Shown here: one piece after another, positions 50,755-62,738 of the stretch
How positions within the stretch are numbered: position 1 is the first letter of the stretch
How the letters are laid out: each line of letters starts with the position of its first letter
Assembly: GCA_943736015.1 (NCBI GenBank)
Contig: OX031060.1
Location: 24,195,231-24,259,230, forward strand
DNA from: Tridacna crocea
Lineage: Eukaryota; Mollusca; Bivalvia; Cardiida; Cardiidae
Reading direction: 5' to 3'
Length of the DNA stretch: 64,000 nucleotides
Notes under the pieces: model-generated
Seen by the model: only the letters and a program-made list of their open reading frames with translations
Told to the model about the DNA's origin: nothing
Databases searched by the model: none
Program-made: the position numbers and the translations under genes

Positions 50755-50970
50755 TTGACCCATAATCAAAATCAAAAACTCACATGTGAATAGGGGGATT
50801 TTGAAAATATTGCGGGAAAAAGAAAAAATATAACCAGTATTTTCTGCTACTTTCTACTCTTTTCGCTGAAAAAAAAACCTCGTATTGCAGCCATAATCTA
50901 TTTGTCTGCAGATGCTTCCGATTTGGACAAGTCTTAGTTAAATTTTGCCTTTAGGTAGAGATATAAAAAG
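50755..50970 (+). mobile_element. HpA copy, diverged
   Basis: TTTTGAAAATATTGCGGG, partial hairpin, TTGTCTGCAGATGC, AAGTCTTAG. Confidence 0.6.
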
Positions 50971-51146
50971 AACCATAAAACATTTATTATTGCAGCAACG
51001 CTTTTTGTGACTGACTGAAATCTGATTTATAACTTAATCAAAATTATAATTTAAGATAAAGAAGAAAAAAGAAAGAAAGAAAAATAATTATTGACTAATT
51101 CAAAATTTATGTTCTGATTGCATTTTTTTTCCTCTTTTTTTTTATT

Positions 51147-51386
51147 TTAACTCTTTACCAGACAATCACGACTTTTAACGACCCTGAAAGAGAAGGCTTT
51201 AGAAAGGCTTTAGAAAACATTGTGGGAAAAGGAGAAAATGCTGGTATCCAGCATTTTCTCCATTTCCCACAATGCTTTCTACCCTATCAGAGACAGAAAT
51301 TTTTATCCTAGCAAAATTAGATTTTTCGTCTGCAAATGCTTTCAGTTTGGATAAGTCCAACACGTTGTCGTTTGGTAATGAGTTAA
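51147..51386 (+). mobile_element. HpA MITE, complete
   Basis: TTAA ends; AGAAAGGCTTTAGAAA is a small duplication before the hairpin; hairpin centre GGTATCC. Confidence 0.92.
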
Positions 51387-51389
51387 GAC

Positions 51390-52275
51390 ACCTCTACACT
51401 ATGCAAATTATCACAAACCTCATTAACATATTTAGGGCATTGCCTCGAAATATGCACTAAGGACTTTTTTCCTGTTATCGTCGTATTGATTATAGATAGT
51501 TTCAGTGATTAAAAAACGTTTCATAATCGAATTTTATTCATCATCAATTACATGTACATGTATATATATTGCATAAGGGTTTTGTCAGCATCAATAAGTT
51601 TTTCATTGCTAAACCGACTTTCATTATCTGAAAAGGCTCGGCATAAAATGTCTTAGACTGGGACATGTAATGAAGGACTAGGGTATTTGTACATAACTGT
51701 TACCGAGTTTCTTTACAGATTTTAAAATGTTAAAAACATACACCCCCGCCTTTCCCAGTATAACCAAATATCAACCTTGATGAGGTGATTGATTTGACGG
51801 ATCGATTGCTTGATCAATCGATCCTCGACAATCGTTGGATCAATTAATTAATTAGAGTTTTATTCCGCTTTCAACTTTATTCCCGTCATTTTAAGGTGAC
51901 AGGCAACTTATTCATACGGTTGTTCGATTTCAACTTTGAAGGATCTTGCCCAAATACACATCCACAAAAAAAGACCGGCCATATTGAAATAAACAAAAGT
52001 TTCCCCGCAAAGACCGTTACACGCATTTCCGGTTAAGACAGAATTAGTGCACTTGGGTCAGTGACAAATATACAACCGAATCTGAAAGAAAAAACCAACA
52101 CACCGTTAGGCATCTGACATCGCACATCGTACTTAGTCATGCTACAGAAATGAACACGAAATAAACACATACTTTTCTTTATAAATCAAATTATTCATTT
52201 ATGTATAAATCCGACCGCTCTTTTCACTAACAAGATGTCCCGTGGAGTAACACCCTTTCTGTACCTACTCTCTAA
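51390..52275. other. Non-coding stretch with a LINE-tail fragment
   Basis: At 51855-51895 ATTCCGCTTTCAACTTTATT and CCCGTCATTT resemble mollusc LINE 3' ends. An inverted ATCGATTG/CAATCGAT pair lies near 51800-51825. Confidence 0.5.
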
Positions 52276-52277
52276 AA

Positions 52278-52449
52278 TACGACAAAACCTAAGACACATT
52301 TACGTAGAAAGTTTTTGCAGACAGCTCGTAAATATTCATGGGTAGAAAGATTGTATTTGTCGATAAATGAATGGAAAATATTGTGGGAAAAGGAGAAAAT
52401 GCTATGACTTGTTTTTTTTTTGTCCTTTTTTCACAAAATGCTTAGTTAA
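52278..52449 (-). mobile_element. HpA copy, diverged, abutting HpA2
   Basis: CTAAGACACATTTACG, GTTTTTGCAGACAGC, left hairpin arm good, right arm decayed. Confidence 0.65.
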
Positions 52450-52669
52450 CCCTTTACTCCATAGATACTCATTTCTACGCATTACTTGTAGGAGCCTTTG
52501 GAAAACATTGTGGCAAAAGGTGAAATTGCTCGTGACGAGCAATTTCACCTTTTGTCACAATGTTTTCTATGTTATCAAAAGGTATCATATACACGTAAGA
52601 AACAGCTTCACCCTTGCTGTTATTTGGGGTCAATTAGAGATACCTTAGAAATGCTTTATGAGGTTTTAA
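52446..52669 (+). mobile_element. HpA2 MITE, complete
   Basis: TTAACCCTTTACTCC to TTATGAGG then TTTTAA. Hairpin around TCGTGACGA with one arm mismatch. Confidence 0.92.
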
Positions 52670-52817
52670 AACTCTCGATTCTTCCTCCTAGAAACTATAC
52701 ACAAGTACTTGCGCCGAACGTATGGGCCAGTGAACGGTACCAAATTTTAAAGGTGACAATATTTTTCTGAAGCCGTCATATATAGGACTGTTAAATCAAG
52801 GGTTTACATGATAGTTG

Positions 52818-53015
52818 GGTCTGCAACACGCGAAAAGGGCCTTCGGACATCTGCGTAAAGTGTCGTCTCGGATCAGCCTGCGCAGTCCGCGCAGGCTAAT
52901 CCGAGACGGCATTTTACGTCAACATTAGATTTTGTTCCATATCAGACTGCATGAAATAGAAAATCACATACGATCGGAAAGTGTCGTCTCTTATAAGCCT
53001 GGGCAGATTGCACAG
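52818..53015. mobile_element. HpD element, right end cut by HpA
   Basis: GGTCTGCAACACGCG start, first hairpin 52855-52918, second hairpin start CGGAAAGTGTCGTCTC at 52976, broken where the next HpA begins. Confidence 0.82.
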
Positions 53016-53016
53016 G

Positions 53017-53247
53017 AAACCAAACGATCCCTGGCTTTAACGACCTTGAAATAGAAGCATTTTGGAAACATTGTGGGACAAGGAGAAAATGCTGTGAATC
53101 AGCATGTTCTCTTTTTCCCCACGATGCTTTCTTTCTACTCTTCCAAAGTCAAGTTTCATTTTTTTTTTAAAATGACGTTTATTTTGTCGTCTGCAAAGGC
53201 TTTCAATTTGGACAAGTCTAAAATTCTGTCGTCAAGTAAAGGGTTAA
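53017..53247 (+). mobile_element. HpA MITE, diverged
   Basis: AAACGATCCCTGGCTTTAACG, worn hairpin, GTCGTCTGCAAAGGC, AAGTAAAGGG then TTAA. Confidence 0.82.
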
Positions 53248-53314
53248 ATATGAACTAACAGTGATTCCTTAATCTGAAGTCGAAGGATAGACATACTTTT
53301 CCACAGTGCAACTT

Positions 53315-53543
53315 TTAACTCATTACCAAACGAAAAAAAATTAGACTGGTTCAAATTGAAAGCATTTACAGATGACAAAATTAACGTGACTAAAAAATTA
53401 AAATTGGTTTCCAGACGGGTAGAAAACATTGTGGGAAAAGGAGAAAATGCTGGTTACCAGCATTTTCTCCTTTTCCCACGATGTTTTCAAAAGGCTTCCA
53501 AGTCAGGGACGTAAAAACCATGGATTGTTTGGGAAAGGGTTAA
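53315..53543 (-). mobile_element. HpA MITE, complete
   Basis: TTAA ends; hairpin perfect except one outer pair; flank GCTTCCAAGTCAGGG. Confidence 0.93.
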
Positions 53544-53707
53544 TCAGTTAATCAGTTATCAATCTTAGACCTGTAATGGTCACCTAAAAAAATAATTTGC
53601 GACCTGCTGTACGGGGAGAATAAACCCTTTTTCCACGTTATCTTTTGGATGTGAGGATATTGTTGCGATGAGCTTTATGAACTTGTGAACCTATTTCATG
53701 AACATTT

Positions 53708-53787
53708 TGTCGATTTACTTCAAAAACATTGTAACTACAGCTTGCCAAGCCGTAGTTACGAGGTTTTTGAAGTAAAACGACGATATG
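53708..53787. mobile_element. PalF palindromic element
   Basis: TGTCGATTTACTTCAAAAAC facing GTTTTTGAAGTAAAACGACG; inner GTAACTACAGCTT/CGTAGTTAC. Confidence 0.8.
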
Positions 53788-54019
53788 TGTCTTTTTTCCA
53801 CTTTTCTCCTAGGTGTATCTTAACTTAATCGTTCGAGTTAATTGACATTTGACCATTTTTTGACGAGGGTTGAAGGTAAGATTGAATGCCTACTTGTAAA
53901 TGTACCGAACGACCTTTTTGACACATCAATATTCTATGCACGGCTTTTCTTACTGACTTCAAAATACAAGGAAAGTTATTGCCTGTAGCTTGGGTTGGGA
54001 AAAATCCAGAGACATTCCG

Positions 54020-54104
54020 ATATCATCAGTTTACTTCTAAAACCTCGTAACTACAGCTTATAACAAGTTGTAGTTACGAGGTTTTGGAAGTATACCGACG
54101 ATAT
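54020..54104. mobile_element. PalF palindromic element
   Basis: ATATCATCAGTTTACTTC facing GAAGTATACCGACGATAT; inner CCTCGTAACTACAGCTT and its complement. 85 bp, self-complementary throughout. Confidence 0.85.
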
Positions 54105-54116
54105 TATTTTTACTTT

Positions 54117-54360
54117 GAATTACTTTGACGCCGCTTTCAACAGTGTTTCACTTTTGCTACAGCGGCAGCTCTTTTATCAAACTCTTTCCAGCATTTCATT
54201 AGTTGTAATTGTTAGGGACCCTTGAAAGTCATACATCATAACATACCAACGTGCCGACGCCTCTATCTGGAAGGATGCTAGTAAATAAATAAACAGGAAT
54301 GAATGACTGGTCGAAACGAGACACTATCACATTTTTGTCCGAGTCTAGTATCGAATCCAA
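54117..54360 (-). mobile_element. Possible SINE with LINE-like tail
   Basis: Tail on the plus strand is TTTGACGCCGCTTTCAACAG with GTGTTTCA; a weak B box (GGATTCGATAC, minus strand) lies at about 54350. The body does not clearly match the SINE at 31727. Confidence 0.4.
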
Positions 54361-54400
54361 CGTTTTGTATGCGTTTGTTTTTCTCCTTGGTAGACTGATG

Positions 54401-54459
<59 letters not shown>
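54401..54459. repeat. (GA)n microsatellite
   Basis: About 59 bp of GA with one C. Confidence 0.95.
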
Positions 54460-54461
<2 letters not shown>

Positions 54462-54744
54462 CAGAAACTTGCTGCCAGAAGACAGTGACCGTGAGCGAAA
54501 CACCTTTAAAAGTTTCCCTTTTTCAGTGAAGGTTGCATTTTTATTGTACCATTTATTTCTCTATTCCTAACTGCAGTCGTCTCTACAACTTGGGAGGTCT
54601 AAGCTGGAGAAAGAAGAGCAAGTTTAACATCAATACATACTGCGAACCCTGAATAGTTTTTCTATGGTCTTACATTAAGTTCGATACTATAGTCAAGTGG
54701 TATTTCTGCACGGTGAACCCTTTCCAACATAATTATTGTGACTT

Positions 54745-54856
54745 TTTAACCCATTCACCCTGATAGGCAAAAACAGACGCCTTTGCTGACGGCACAGATC
54801 AAGATCAGACTGGACAGAACGTGCAGTCTGATCTCGAATCTATAATGTCCGCTTGC
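54745..54856 (+). mobile_element. HpB MITE, 5' part and hairpin
   Basis: TTAACCCATTCACCC start, GACGGCACAGATC, hairpin CAAGATCAGACTGG/GTGCAGTCTGATCTCG; HpA begins directly after. Confidence 0.8.
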
Positions 54857-55085
54857 TTAACTCATTACCAAACGACAAGATTTTAGACTGGTTCAAATCG
54901 AAAGCATTTTGCAGACGACAAAATAAAGGTGACTGAAAATTGAAATTTGCTCTGGGAAGGGTAGAAAACAGTGTGGGGAAAGGAGAAAATGCTGGTTACC
55001 AGCATTTTCTCCTTTTCCTACAGTGTTTTCAAAAGGCTTCTTTCTCAGGAGCGTCAAAAGTAGGGATTGTGTGGTAATGGGTTAA
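54857..55085 (-). mobile_element. HpA MITE, complete
   Basis: TTAA ends; CTCATTACCAAACG and TGTGGTAATGGG; hairpin nearly perfect (GTGTGGGGAAAGG). Confidence 0.93.
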
Positions 55086-55089
55086 TTAA

Positions 55090-55830
55090 TCAAGCATACA
55101 AGATAAAAATGTGTTTATAAACTACATTGGTTTGCATTCCCAGCAGTCGAAAAGATGTAGATTTTTAAATATATGCTGATGATGTTGAAAGAAAATGTCA
55201 AATTACTCAAAAAGAGCAAATATGTTTCCATCAAAATCAACTTCCTCGATTACCACAATGTTTTCTGTATCATTGTTACACAACAGAACAACCATTCCCT
55301 TCTGTCCATTTCTTTTTTTTTTTAATATACCTTCAACAAGTCAGTAGTGTATCTAATCGTGAACTTCATGGCAAAAAGGTAATCTTTTTTTCGAAAGTGG
55401 GTGCTTTTGACCCCTTGTTGTCAAACGGGGCTCTGAAAAACATAGAAAATAACAAGTTTTTGTTTGTCAACTTGTTTTCTTAACCTTTCCTACATAAACT
55501 TTAACTATCCATGGCATTTTAGTATATCAATTAGAGTGGTTTAAAGTTTCATTTCGGGTGAAATTATTGCACAATTTCAAAGGTAGAAAAAAGGACCAAT
55601 AATCTAAGATAACATAGTAAATCCTAGGTAAAACGGCTGCAAGGTGAAATAAAAAGAGAAGACTTACTCTTTGAGCTCCAATTAAAAGAAAGTTTATGTT
55701 ATATTTGTTTCGCCTCAGTTTCATTTGTACTTTTCGCACCAGTTTCCATGTTTTGTGAGAACGTAAATGGACGCAGTTCAATCTAATTAAGGGACATACT
55801 GGATCGATTTCTTCTGCGGCAGATATACCG
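55090..55830. other. Non-coding stretch, nothing recognised
   Basis: No convincing ORF or repeat. Confidence 0.45.
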
Positions 55831-55835
55831 GTTCA

Positions 55836-56070
55836 TTAACCCATTACCCTACACAGGTCTATGCTAGATCTACCTATCTATAAAATATGAAATAAAACCA
55901 AGAATAAACATTTCAAATTTTGAAGACAGGTATATTTATTGTTGTTCAACAGTATAGATGACGTTGTGGGAAAAAATAGGTCACTGCTTGTTATAAGCTG
56001 TTAGTTCCTTTTCCCTCACAATGTAGTCAGAGGTTGTCAACTTAGGGAATGGAAAAGCCATTTCGGACAG
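55836..56070 (-). mobile_element. HpA relative, diverged
   Basis: TTAACCCATTACCCTACAC start, hairpin GTGGGAAAAAATAGG with CTTGTTATAAGC centre, flanks unlike other HpA. Confidence 0.6.
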
Positions 56071-56396
56071 TGCCTTGTTAAGGGAAATATCTAATCTCTT
56101 GTATCGTATTATCATTGGCTCTGATTCAGTTTCTTCTGTACTCTGACAGTCTGTTATCGATGTATGTATCGCATGGTAAAGGGAGATACTACAGGTACCA
56201 GTGTTCTTTCATTTCAAGTTTCATGTTTTCAAAGAAATGATCACAAAATCTCTGTCCATAACAAAAATTTTTGGTCGACAAGTAAGTGGCATAATTATCA
56301 GTATTTTCTATCACCAAGATTTGTTTTCATTTTATTTGTATTTCTCGTTTGGAAAATAAAGTTCTAACTCATGGCGTCCTAAACCGAAAAAAAAAA

Positions 56397-56422
56397 ACAC
56401 ACACACACACACACACACACAC
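56397..56422. repeat. (CA)n microsatellite
   Basis: Pure CA after A11. Confidence 0.9.
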
Positions 56423-56480
56423 TAAATTTTGAAAACATTATGGCAAAGAGAGGATATGCTGGTGATCATTATTAATAGAG
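56410..56480. mobile_element. HpA fragment
   Basis: TTTTGAAAACATTATGGC and GATATGCTGGTGATC. Confidence 0.5.
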
Positions 56481-56766
56481 TTCTCTGCTTCTCTATGATC
56501 TGATTCCAAATGTAACTGTCAACAGTTCGTAGATAAAAATTGATATTAGTACGGTCTGATCTTGCCGTCGGCAATTTGAGCCCGTCTTTTCTGCCATGGC
56601 TATGAAAGGATTAGAGACTCACACAGTCTATTCCCTATATATTTACAAAGCGGACATAAAGGCATATCGTAACAGCAATATAGATACCACATGTTTTTTT
56701 TTTCAGAAAAAAGAAAAGTGAATAAGTGAATAGATTGAATGCAGGCCAGTAGGAACAAGGGGCTAA

Positions 56767-56934
56767 GGGGGGGAATGGGGGGGGGGGGGCTCAGGTTCCC
56801 CCCCCCCCCCCAATAATTTTGAAAATCGTAGTAACTAAAATATGAGTTTTTAGTGCAATGCAACAATACGCAAAAAATCTCAGTATTTCTCAGTAAATCT
56901 CAACCGGGATCGAAGTTAGCCCCCCCCCCCCCCC
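56767..56934. repeat. G-tract/C-tract pair with a second C-tract
   Basis: G7, G13, then C14 after CTCAGGTT, and C14-15 at 56920-56934. The two C tracts bracket about 110 bp. The G and C runs can fold back on each other. Confidence 0.85.
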
Positions 56935-57329
56935 AATTTAAATGCTTCCTACGTGCCTGGAAAGTATAGACTTGTTACCATTCTGCATCAGCCCCGTGAT
57001 TTGTCTATAATTGTAACATGGAACTGCAATTCTAATTCTGAAAGCTTGTTGAAAGCTTTCCCATGAAGTGTTACCCCCAAGTTGAATACAACATGGTGGA
57101 TTATGGTAGTTATAAAAAGAAATTGATCCGCTGGTAATTTGCAACAGCCTCGTTTTGAATGGACGATAGAAATGTCATCAAGTACAGAATATCCGTAAAC
57201 AAAATGGCCGCCTGGGAAAGATTCGTCCACATGTTTGTTATTCATTTAATCTTTGACTAACATTTCCAGAGTTTTATCTACTCCAATAAAAAAGACTTTC
57301 ATTTTTTTTTCTTTTAGGGGGCAGGAAGA

Positions 57330-57470
57330 GAAATTGCTAGTAAATAGTGATGTTTTCTATCCTATCGACAACAAATTTTATAGTTTTAGTCACCTATTAG
57401 ATTACTTCTTCAATTGTTTTCAATATAGACCAGTATAAAATGTTTTTGTCCGGCCAAGGATTCAAGGGAT
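57330..57470 (+). mobile_element. HpA right half
   Basis: GTTTTCTATCCTATCGACAAC, AATTGTTTTCAATATAGACC, TTGTCCGGCCAAGG. Confidence 0.6.
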
Positions 57471-57474
57471 GAAA

Positions 57475-58300
57475 CACTGTAACATTTCTTCTGTGATTAG
57501 TTTGGCCTTTTTGTTTGAACCCTTCAAGCCTAGTAACTTTTGATGCTGTTACATTTGTCGTTGGTGGTGAGTGTGGTGGCGGTATCGTTGTTGTTAGTGA
57601 TGATGCTAATATTTGTTGCAAGTGGTGGAATCGACAATTTATTTTTGTAAAATAAACGAATGAAATAGATAAATTGTAACACAGCTGAGCAGTTGTACGT
57701 GTATCCTATGACCATGAACCCATATCCTGCTGAATCTATAGCTCTGATTGTCACAGAAAAAGGAAAACTTCGTTAATCTATAGGTCATGTCACATATCTG
57801 TAGACAAAAGATAGAGAAGCGGATATAGCAGACCAAGAAATGTGCAGTCTGGTCATGGTCAACAACCTACTTGAAAATATGTATCCATAGCAATACACTA
57901 ACCGGACGTTGCAAATAGCGCGATAAGTATTTGCTTCCCATCAATGAAGGGGTTATAATTTTGTATCATTAATTAACTTTAAGCCGATTAACACCTTGAC
58001 GTGGGGTATTTCATTTTGTTATGATTTTCTTTTCGTACAATAAGGAATGTATTTTCCCTCATCCTATGACACTATTGAACTCCAAAAGTAACGAAACTGG
58101 CATTAAAACGAGGATATATCAAACAGCACCTATATCATTGTTACGATCAGCAAGTGTCAACAAAGAGCAAGTGAGGCACCCCAGACTGTTTGTTTGTAAA
58201 CTGTGTTGACATCATTGTCACCTGTCCATGCTTTTCCAGAGTTTCTCTTACCAGTACTTCGCACAATACTCTTTCTTAGCTACTGCCTGCTTCCTCCCAT
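57475..58300. other. Non-coding stretch with an HpB remnant
   Basis: ATGTGCAGTCTGGTCATGGTC at 57839-57860 is an HpB arm; nothing else recognised. Confidence 0.4.
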
Positions 58301-58309
58301 AATTTTCGA

Positions 58310-58450
58310 TCAAACAAAGGTGACGGAGGAATGAATCTTGTTGCCATGATAATCATCAGTCATCGGAAAGAAATTGATCGAGCTGGGAATTTGAACCAGC
58401 GACCCCTGATTTCCAGATCTGTAAGGGAGCAATGGCGACATTAATTGAAG
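58310..58450 (-). mobile_element. tRNA-derived SINE fragment
   Basis: Minus strand: GGTCGCTGGTTCAAATTCCC (T-arm and B box), then TTTCTTTCCGATGAC and ATGGCAACAAGATTC, homologous to the body of the SINE at 31727-31930. Confidence 0.65.
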
Positions 58451-58454
58451 AATT

Positions 58455-60140
58455 GACAAAAAGCATATCTGCACTAGTGCCAGACTCAGATTTATAGGTA
58501 TAAATTGATACAATTCACGAAGAAAATGGATATTTAAGCTGTGGTTTGATTGATATACATAAAAAGCACACAAAAGTGTTTCTTTCTTTTTTAACACATG
58601 CAATTTGCAAAGGCATGTTTTGGTGTGACAATGAATTAAGCGGTCATATTTAAATATAAACGGTCATGACGTCATATATGATCTCATGAGGATGGAGGGA
58701 ATTCGTGATTGCAAAACGACCATCCCATCGCCTAAACGTAAACATGCATCCTTACACCCTTGTTTTGCACATAACCGTCAGATTTCTACATACATGTACT
58801 TGCAGGAAAAACTATATCTTGTAATATTTATCATTCTTTTTACATGAGTTTTATTTAAGTCAAAAGACCAAATAGGTCCCATTACCAGCAGATTTTTAAC
58901 AGTGGCTTGGGAGTCTGCAATTAATACTGCAGCAATATAATGACATTTTGAAAAATAGTTTCAACAAAGCCTTACGCCATAATAGATGTTAATGACACAT
59001 CAAGACGTTAATCTTTTACAGACAAATTATTTTCTGATTGAAATACATTCTTTTAAAGTCTTTCTGTAGAGTAAATAAGGTGAAAATATTGCCGAATATG
59101 TAAAATGCATATTGATGCGTGCAGTTACCACTTGAGGTTATTGGTGTGATTGTGTTTCTGCATGTAGCGTGAATATCAATGTGTAGAGTTCGATGACGCA
59201 TTCAATAATGAAATGTCTACTGCTTTGAAGCGGAAAAATTGCAAAGACTGGCTACAAAGAGAATCATGTTTCTTGATTTTTCTTAAAGAAAATGAAAAAC
59301 TGTGAGTGTGAATCATGTTAACGGGGTTTGGAAAGGCCGGTTTCCTTGCAGGTTTAAAATCTATTTCAACCAATCAGGGAGCTTAGCTTGACGTTCATAA
59401 TTTGACATTACTGACTATCATATTGAGCAGTTAGAGTCTCGGGATGACCTTAGATTGGGGTTAAGTACTTCTGAAACTCAAAAGAACACAAACATGGACA
59501 TTTTCTGTGCTTAGATTATAAAATAATTACGTTACTTTATTTTCAATACTTATTGCACTATTGACGACTAGGTAAGGTCGTGTGGCCACAATACAAGGCA
59601 TCTGTATGTTTTACATAAGCTCGATATGGTTTGATTCTTCAGCAACAAAAAAAAAAGGTTTTGGTTGGTTTAATATGGTTTGACTCTCCTTAAGCAAAGA
59701 TAGTAGTTTGTCACAAAAAGTTTTACAAAAACACATTATCATTTAGGAGCGACAATATGAAAATGGAATATGCCAATGGTTGATATTGGCTCAATATAGT
59801 TTGTTTTCAGTTCGAATATGTCTTAAATTTCGTTTGACAAAGAGTTCTGTCTGTCGTTTCTTACAGAGAAACATCATATTACATTACATAATTATGTTGT
59901 CAAAAGCTAAATAGAAAAATAAGCACAAGTCCCTGGCAGTGTTCTTATTTTCTCTCGCGACTTTTAATGTGTTAAACATCACTCTACAAGGACAGCCAGC
60001 GGTGGCAAACTGCTTCCCTAATATTCACCTCCATACATTAATATTCATTGCTTAATGCGCCGTAAAAATAGTCCCGTTGATATTCATAATTGCTTGAATT
60101 AGTAAATCGCCGGGCGTGAAAATGCGATACGTATGTAGTA
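58455..60140. other. Non-coding stretch, nothing recognised
   Basis: AT-rich, low in recognised repeats compared with the rest of the window; TTGGTTTAATATGGTTTGA-type words recur near 59630-59690. Confidence 0.45.
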
Positions 60141-60149
60141 CAATAAAAT

Positions 60150-60370
60150 GACAATATCTCTACGCGTTGCCTTTGACTCTTTCGCTGTCCAAAGAGTAAA
60201 TACGACTTTTACCATGTTACAAAAGTTGATTCCCGTTACAACTGACGATGGTTTTGGTCTCAAGTTAGGATCAGGTAGACTGTGCGGTAGATCTCAGATC
60301 CGACTATTTATACTGCACAACCTGATCATGATCTACGCACTCAGCAAAATTTATTTGATTAACCATTTGC
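60150..60370. mobile_element. HpB relative, diverged
   Basis: GACTCTTTCGCTGTCC, CAGGTAGACTGTGCGG, GCACAACCTGATCATGATC. Confidence 0.5.
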
Positions 60371-60942
60371 AGTGAAAAAGTTATAAAAAATTTCTTTGCA
60401 AAAACCCCAGAACTGTTCCGGATTCAGCATCATTTTAGAATCTATATTTTTTTCCGGAAGTGACAATTTGATAGTGACCAACAGCCAAAAGACATGGTTA
60501 CTTCAAAGGCAATTGCAATTGAAATTATTTACAGGAATTAGTCTATATAGTCTTCCACTAATAAAATGTTGGTAACTATCTGAAATGCTGAATTTCGATA
60601 AAACGTGTGTTTCAATTTGTATAAGCTTACTATATGTTGAGAACTGGCTGGTCGTGTTGATTGGTCTGTTTACTGTTACTCACATCTGTCCAATTGAGAG
60701 ATTTTGTTTTCCTTTGAGAAGAGTTTACACCAAGATCACTTGCATATCTGTGCGGTCTGATCTTGGCCAACATACTTAGATACTCATTTGATTCTTTTTG
60801 CTTTATGAGTTCATGTCGCACAGTCGATACATGGATCCTAACTACAGGTATACTAGGTCGAGCCTTTTTGTTGGTTCTTTTTTTGTAAGTCCTCTAAACT
60901 AGGAGAGACGAAATTCGTTTCCCTGCTCGAAAAAAGCTCTCT

Positions 60943-61176
60943 TTAACTCATTACCAAACGGCAAAATTTTAGGCTTCTCCAAATCGAAAGCATTTGCAGG
61001 CGACAAAATAAAAGTGATTTGAAATTTGAAATTAGTTTTGTAAAAGATAGAAAACATTGTGGAAAAAGGAGAAAATGCTGATTACCAGCATTTTCTCCTT
61101 TTCCCACAATGTTTTCTATAGGCTTCTATCTCGGGGGGGGGGGGTCAAAAGTATGGATTGTGTGGTAATGGGTTAA
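60943..61176 (-). mobile_element. HpA MITE, complete
   Basis: TTAA ends; hairpin with A for G change on one arm (GTGGAAAAAGG); G12 run at 61132-61144. Confidence 0.92.
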
Positions 61177-61319
61177 AAAGTGAAGAAAGCATTTGTGAAA
61201 TAGTATTTCAGTCTCGTCAAGGCGGCCGGTACAGAAAATCAGCAGCAACCGGGCAGTTGTCGAGGTCTTCAGGTATCATCTTTTCGTTTGTCACTTTGAC
61301 TGCTCTACAGGTTATAACA

Positions 61320-61520
61320 CTCTAACACTTTACAAAACGACAATGTTTCAACTTGTTCAAACTGACGACATATCTAATGAGGCTGAAATGGTAGAAACTG
61401 TCTTTGTCAGGGCAATAAAGCATCGTGAGAAAAGGAGGATGTGCAGGTTAGCAGTAGGTCCTTTTTTTCCAAAATGACTTCAAAAGTTGCTTTCATCGCA
61501 AACTCAGAAATTTTTTCAGT
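61320..61520 (-). mobile_element. HpA copy, diverged
   Basis: CTAACACTTTACAAAACGAC, GAGGCTGAAATGG, worn hairpin, TTCAAAAGTTGCTTTC. Confidence 0.6.
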
Positions 61521-61845
61521 TGCGGGTATAAGGGAATCTTCCGCACAAAAAACAAATTTTCTGTATTCAAAATACATCAGTGTATGTCAAAAATTGACAA
61601 TCTAGAGTGAATAAAGCCTTACAAGGTTTAAATATTGTTAAGTAAACATTGATAACAGATATTTATTTTGATGAATTTATTTCAATTTTCGTAGTGTGTT
61701 TTTTTCATTGGTATAACATTTGTTGATTGATTTAAACAGACAGCTCGCCATAATAACTTCACTATATGACTTTCGCAATCCCCTGGCCTGGGATTCATTC
61801 GAAATTTAACCTTAACAGGGGCTGTTCAAATATTTATGATTTCAT

Positions 61846-62061
61846 TTAACCCATTACCACACAATCCCTACTTTTGACGCCCCTGAGAAAGAGGCCTTTT
61901 GAAAACACTGTGGGAAAAGGAGAAAATGCTGGTAACCAGCATTTTCTCCTTTTCCCACAGTGTTTTCTACCCTTCCCAGAACAAATTTCAATTTTTCAGT
62001 CATCTTTATTTTGTCGTCTGCAAAGGCTTTCGATTTGGACCAGTCTAAAATTTTCTCGTGC
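61846..62061 (+). mobile_element. HpA MITE, young, right end missing
   Basis: TTAACCCATTACCACAC start; hairpin nearly perfect; sequence stops matching after AAATTTTCTCGTG, before the terminal repeat. Confidence 0.92.
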
Positions 62062-62192
62062 TGACAAAATATGATTCATCACTGAATTAGGCAAAGCGAC
62101 AAGTAGCAAATCATCAATAAGAATAAGAGACAGAATAAGAGGAGAATATTTTTCAATGGTATTCCCCATATGGAGTACGTAGCCTCTCATAT

Positions 62193-62452
62193 GGTCTGCA
62201 ACATGCGGAAGGGCTTTTGGACATTTGCGTAAAGCGTCGTCTCCGATCAGCTTTCGCAGTTCGTGCAGGCTGATCTGAGACGGAACTTTACGTCAACATT
62301 TGTTTTTGAACTACAGTTGACTTGAGTGAAATAAAAATTCCCACACGATCGGAAAGTATCGTCTCGGATCAGCCTGCGCTGATTACGGAGGCTGACCTGA
62401 GACGGTACTTTCCTCAAATGTCCAAAATGCCTCTTTTGACGCGTCACAGGCC
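62193..62452. mobile_element. HpD element, complete, with two hairpins
   Basis: Ends GGTCTGCAACATGCGG and GACGCGTCACAGGCC face each other. Inside are two separate palindromes, about 62225-62295 and 62351-62413, each of GTCGTCTC...GATCAGC and complement. About 260 bp. Type copy for the family. Confidence 0.85.
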
Positions 62453-62454
62453 AC

Positions 62455-62735
62455 ACTTTGGACACAGAGTTTCGCAAAGACTTGTGGAAATGTCACTAGA
62501 TCAGAAACATGCGCGTCGATTATATGGATTTATAATCAAATCAGTGCGATGACGTCATATCTGATTTAAAATTGCTCCTTTTAGCATTTAACCGTAAAGT
62601 TTCTTTAATGTTGCATAAAAACCTGTATGGTTAAATGCAGAGGAAAGGAGCAATCAGGTATGACCTCAGTCTGATTACGAATCCGCACAATAGACTGATA
62701 TTTGTACACTCCCAAGTTGAGCGCTCTTTTATCAA
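62455..62735. other. Non-coding upstream region of tRNA-Ala
   Basis: No repeat recognised; GGAGCAATCAGGTATGACC lies about 80 bp upstream of the tRNA. Confidence 0.4.
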
Positions 62736-62738
62736 CGT

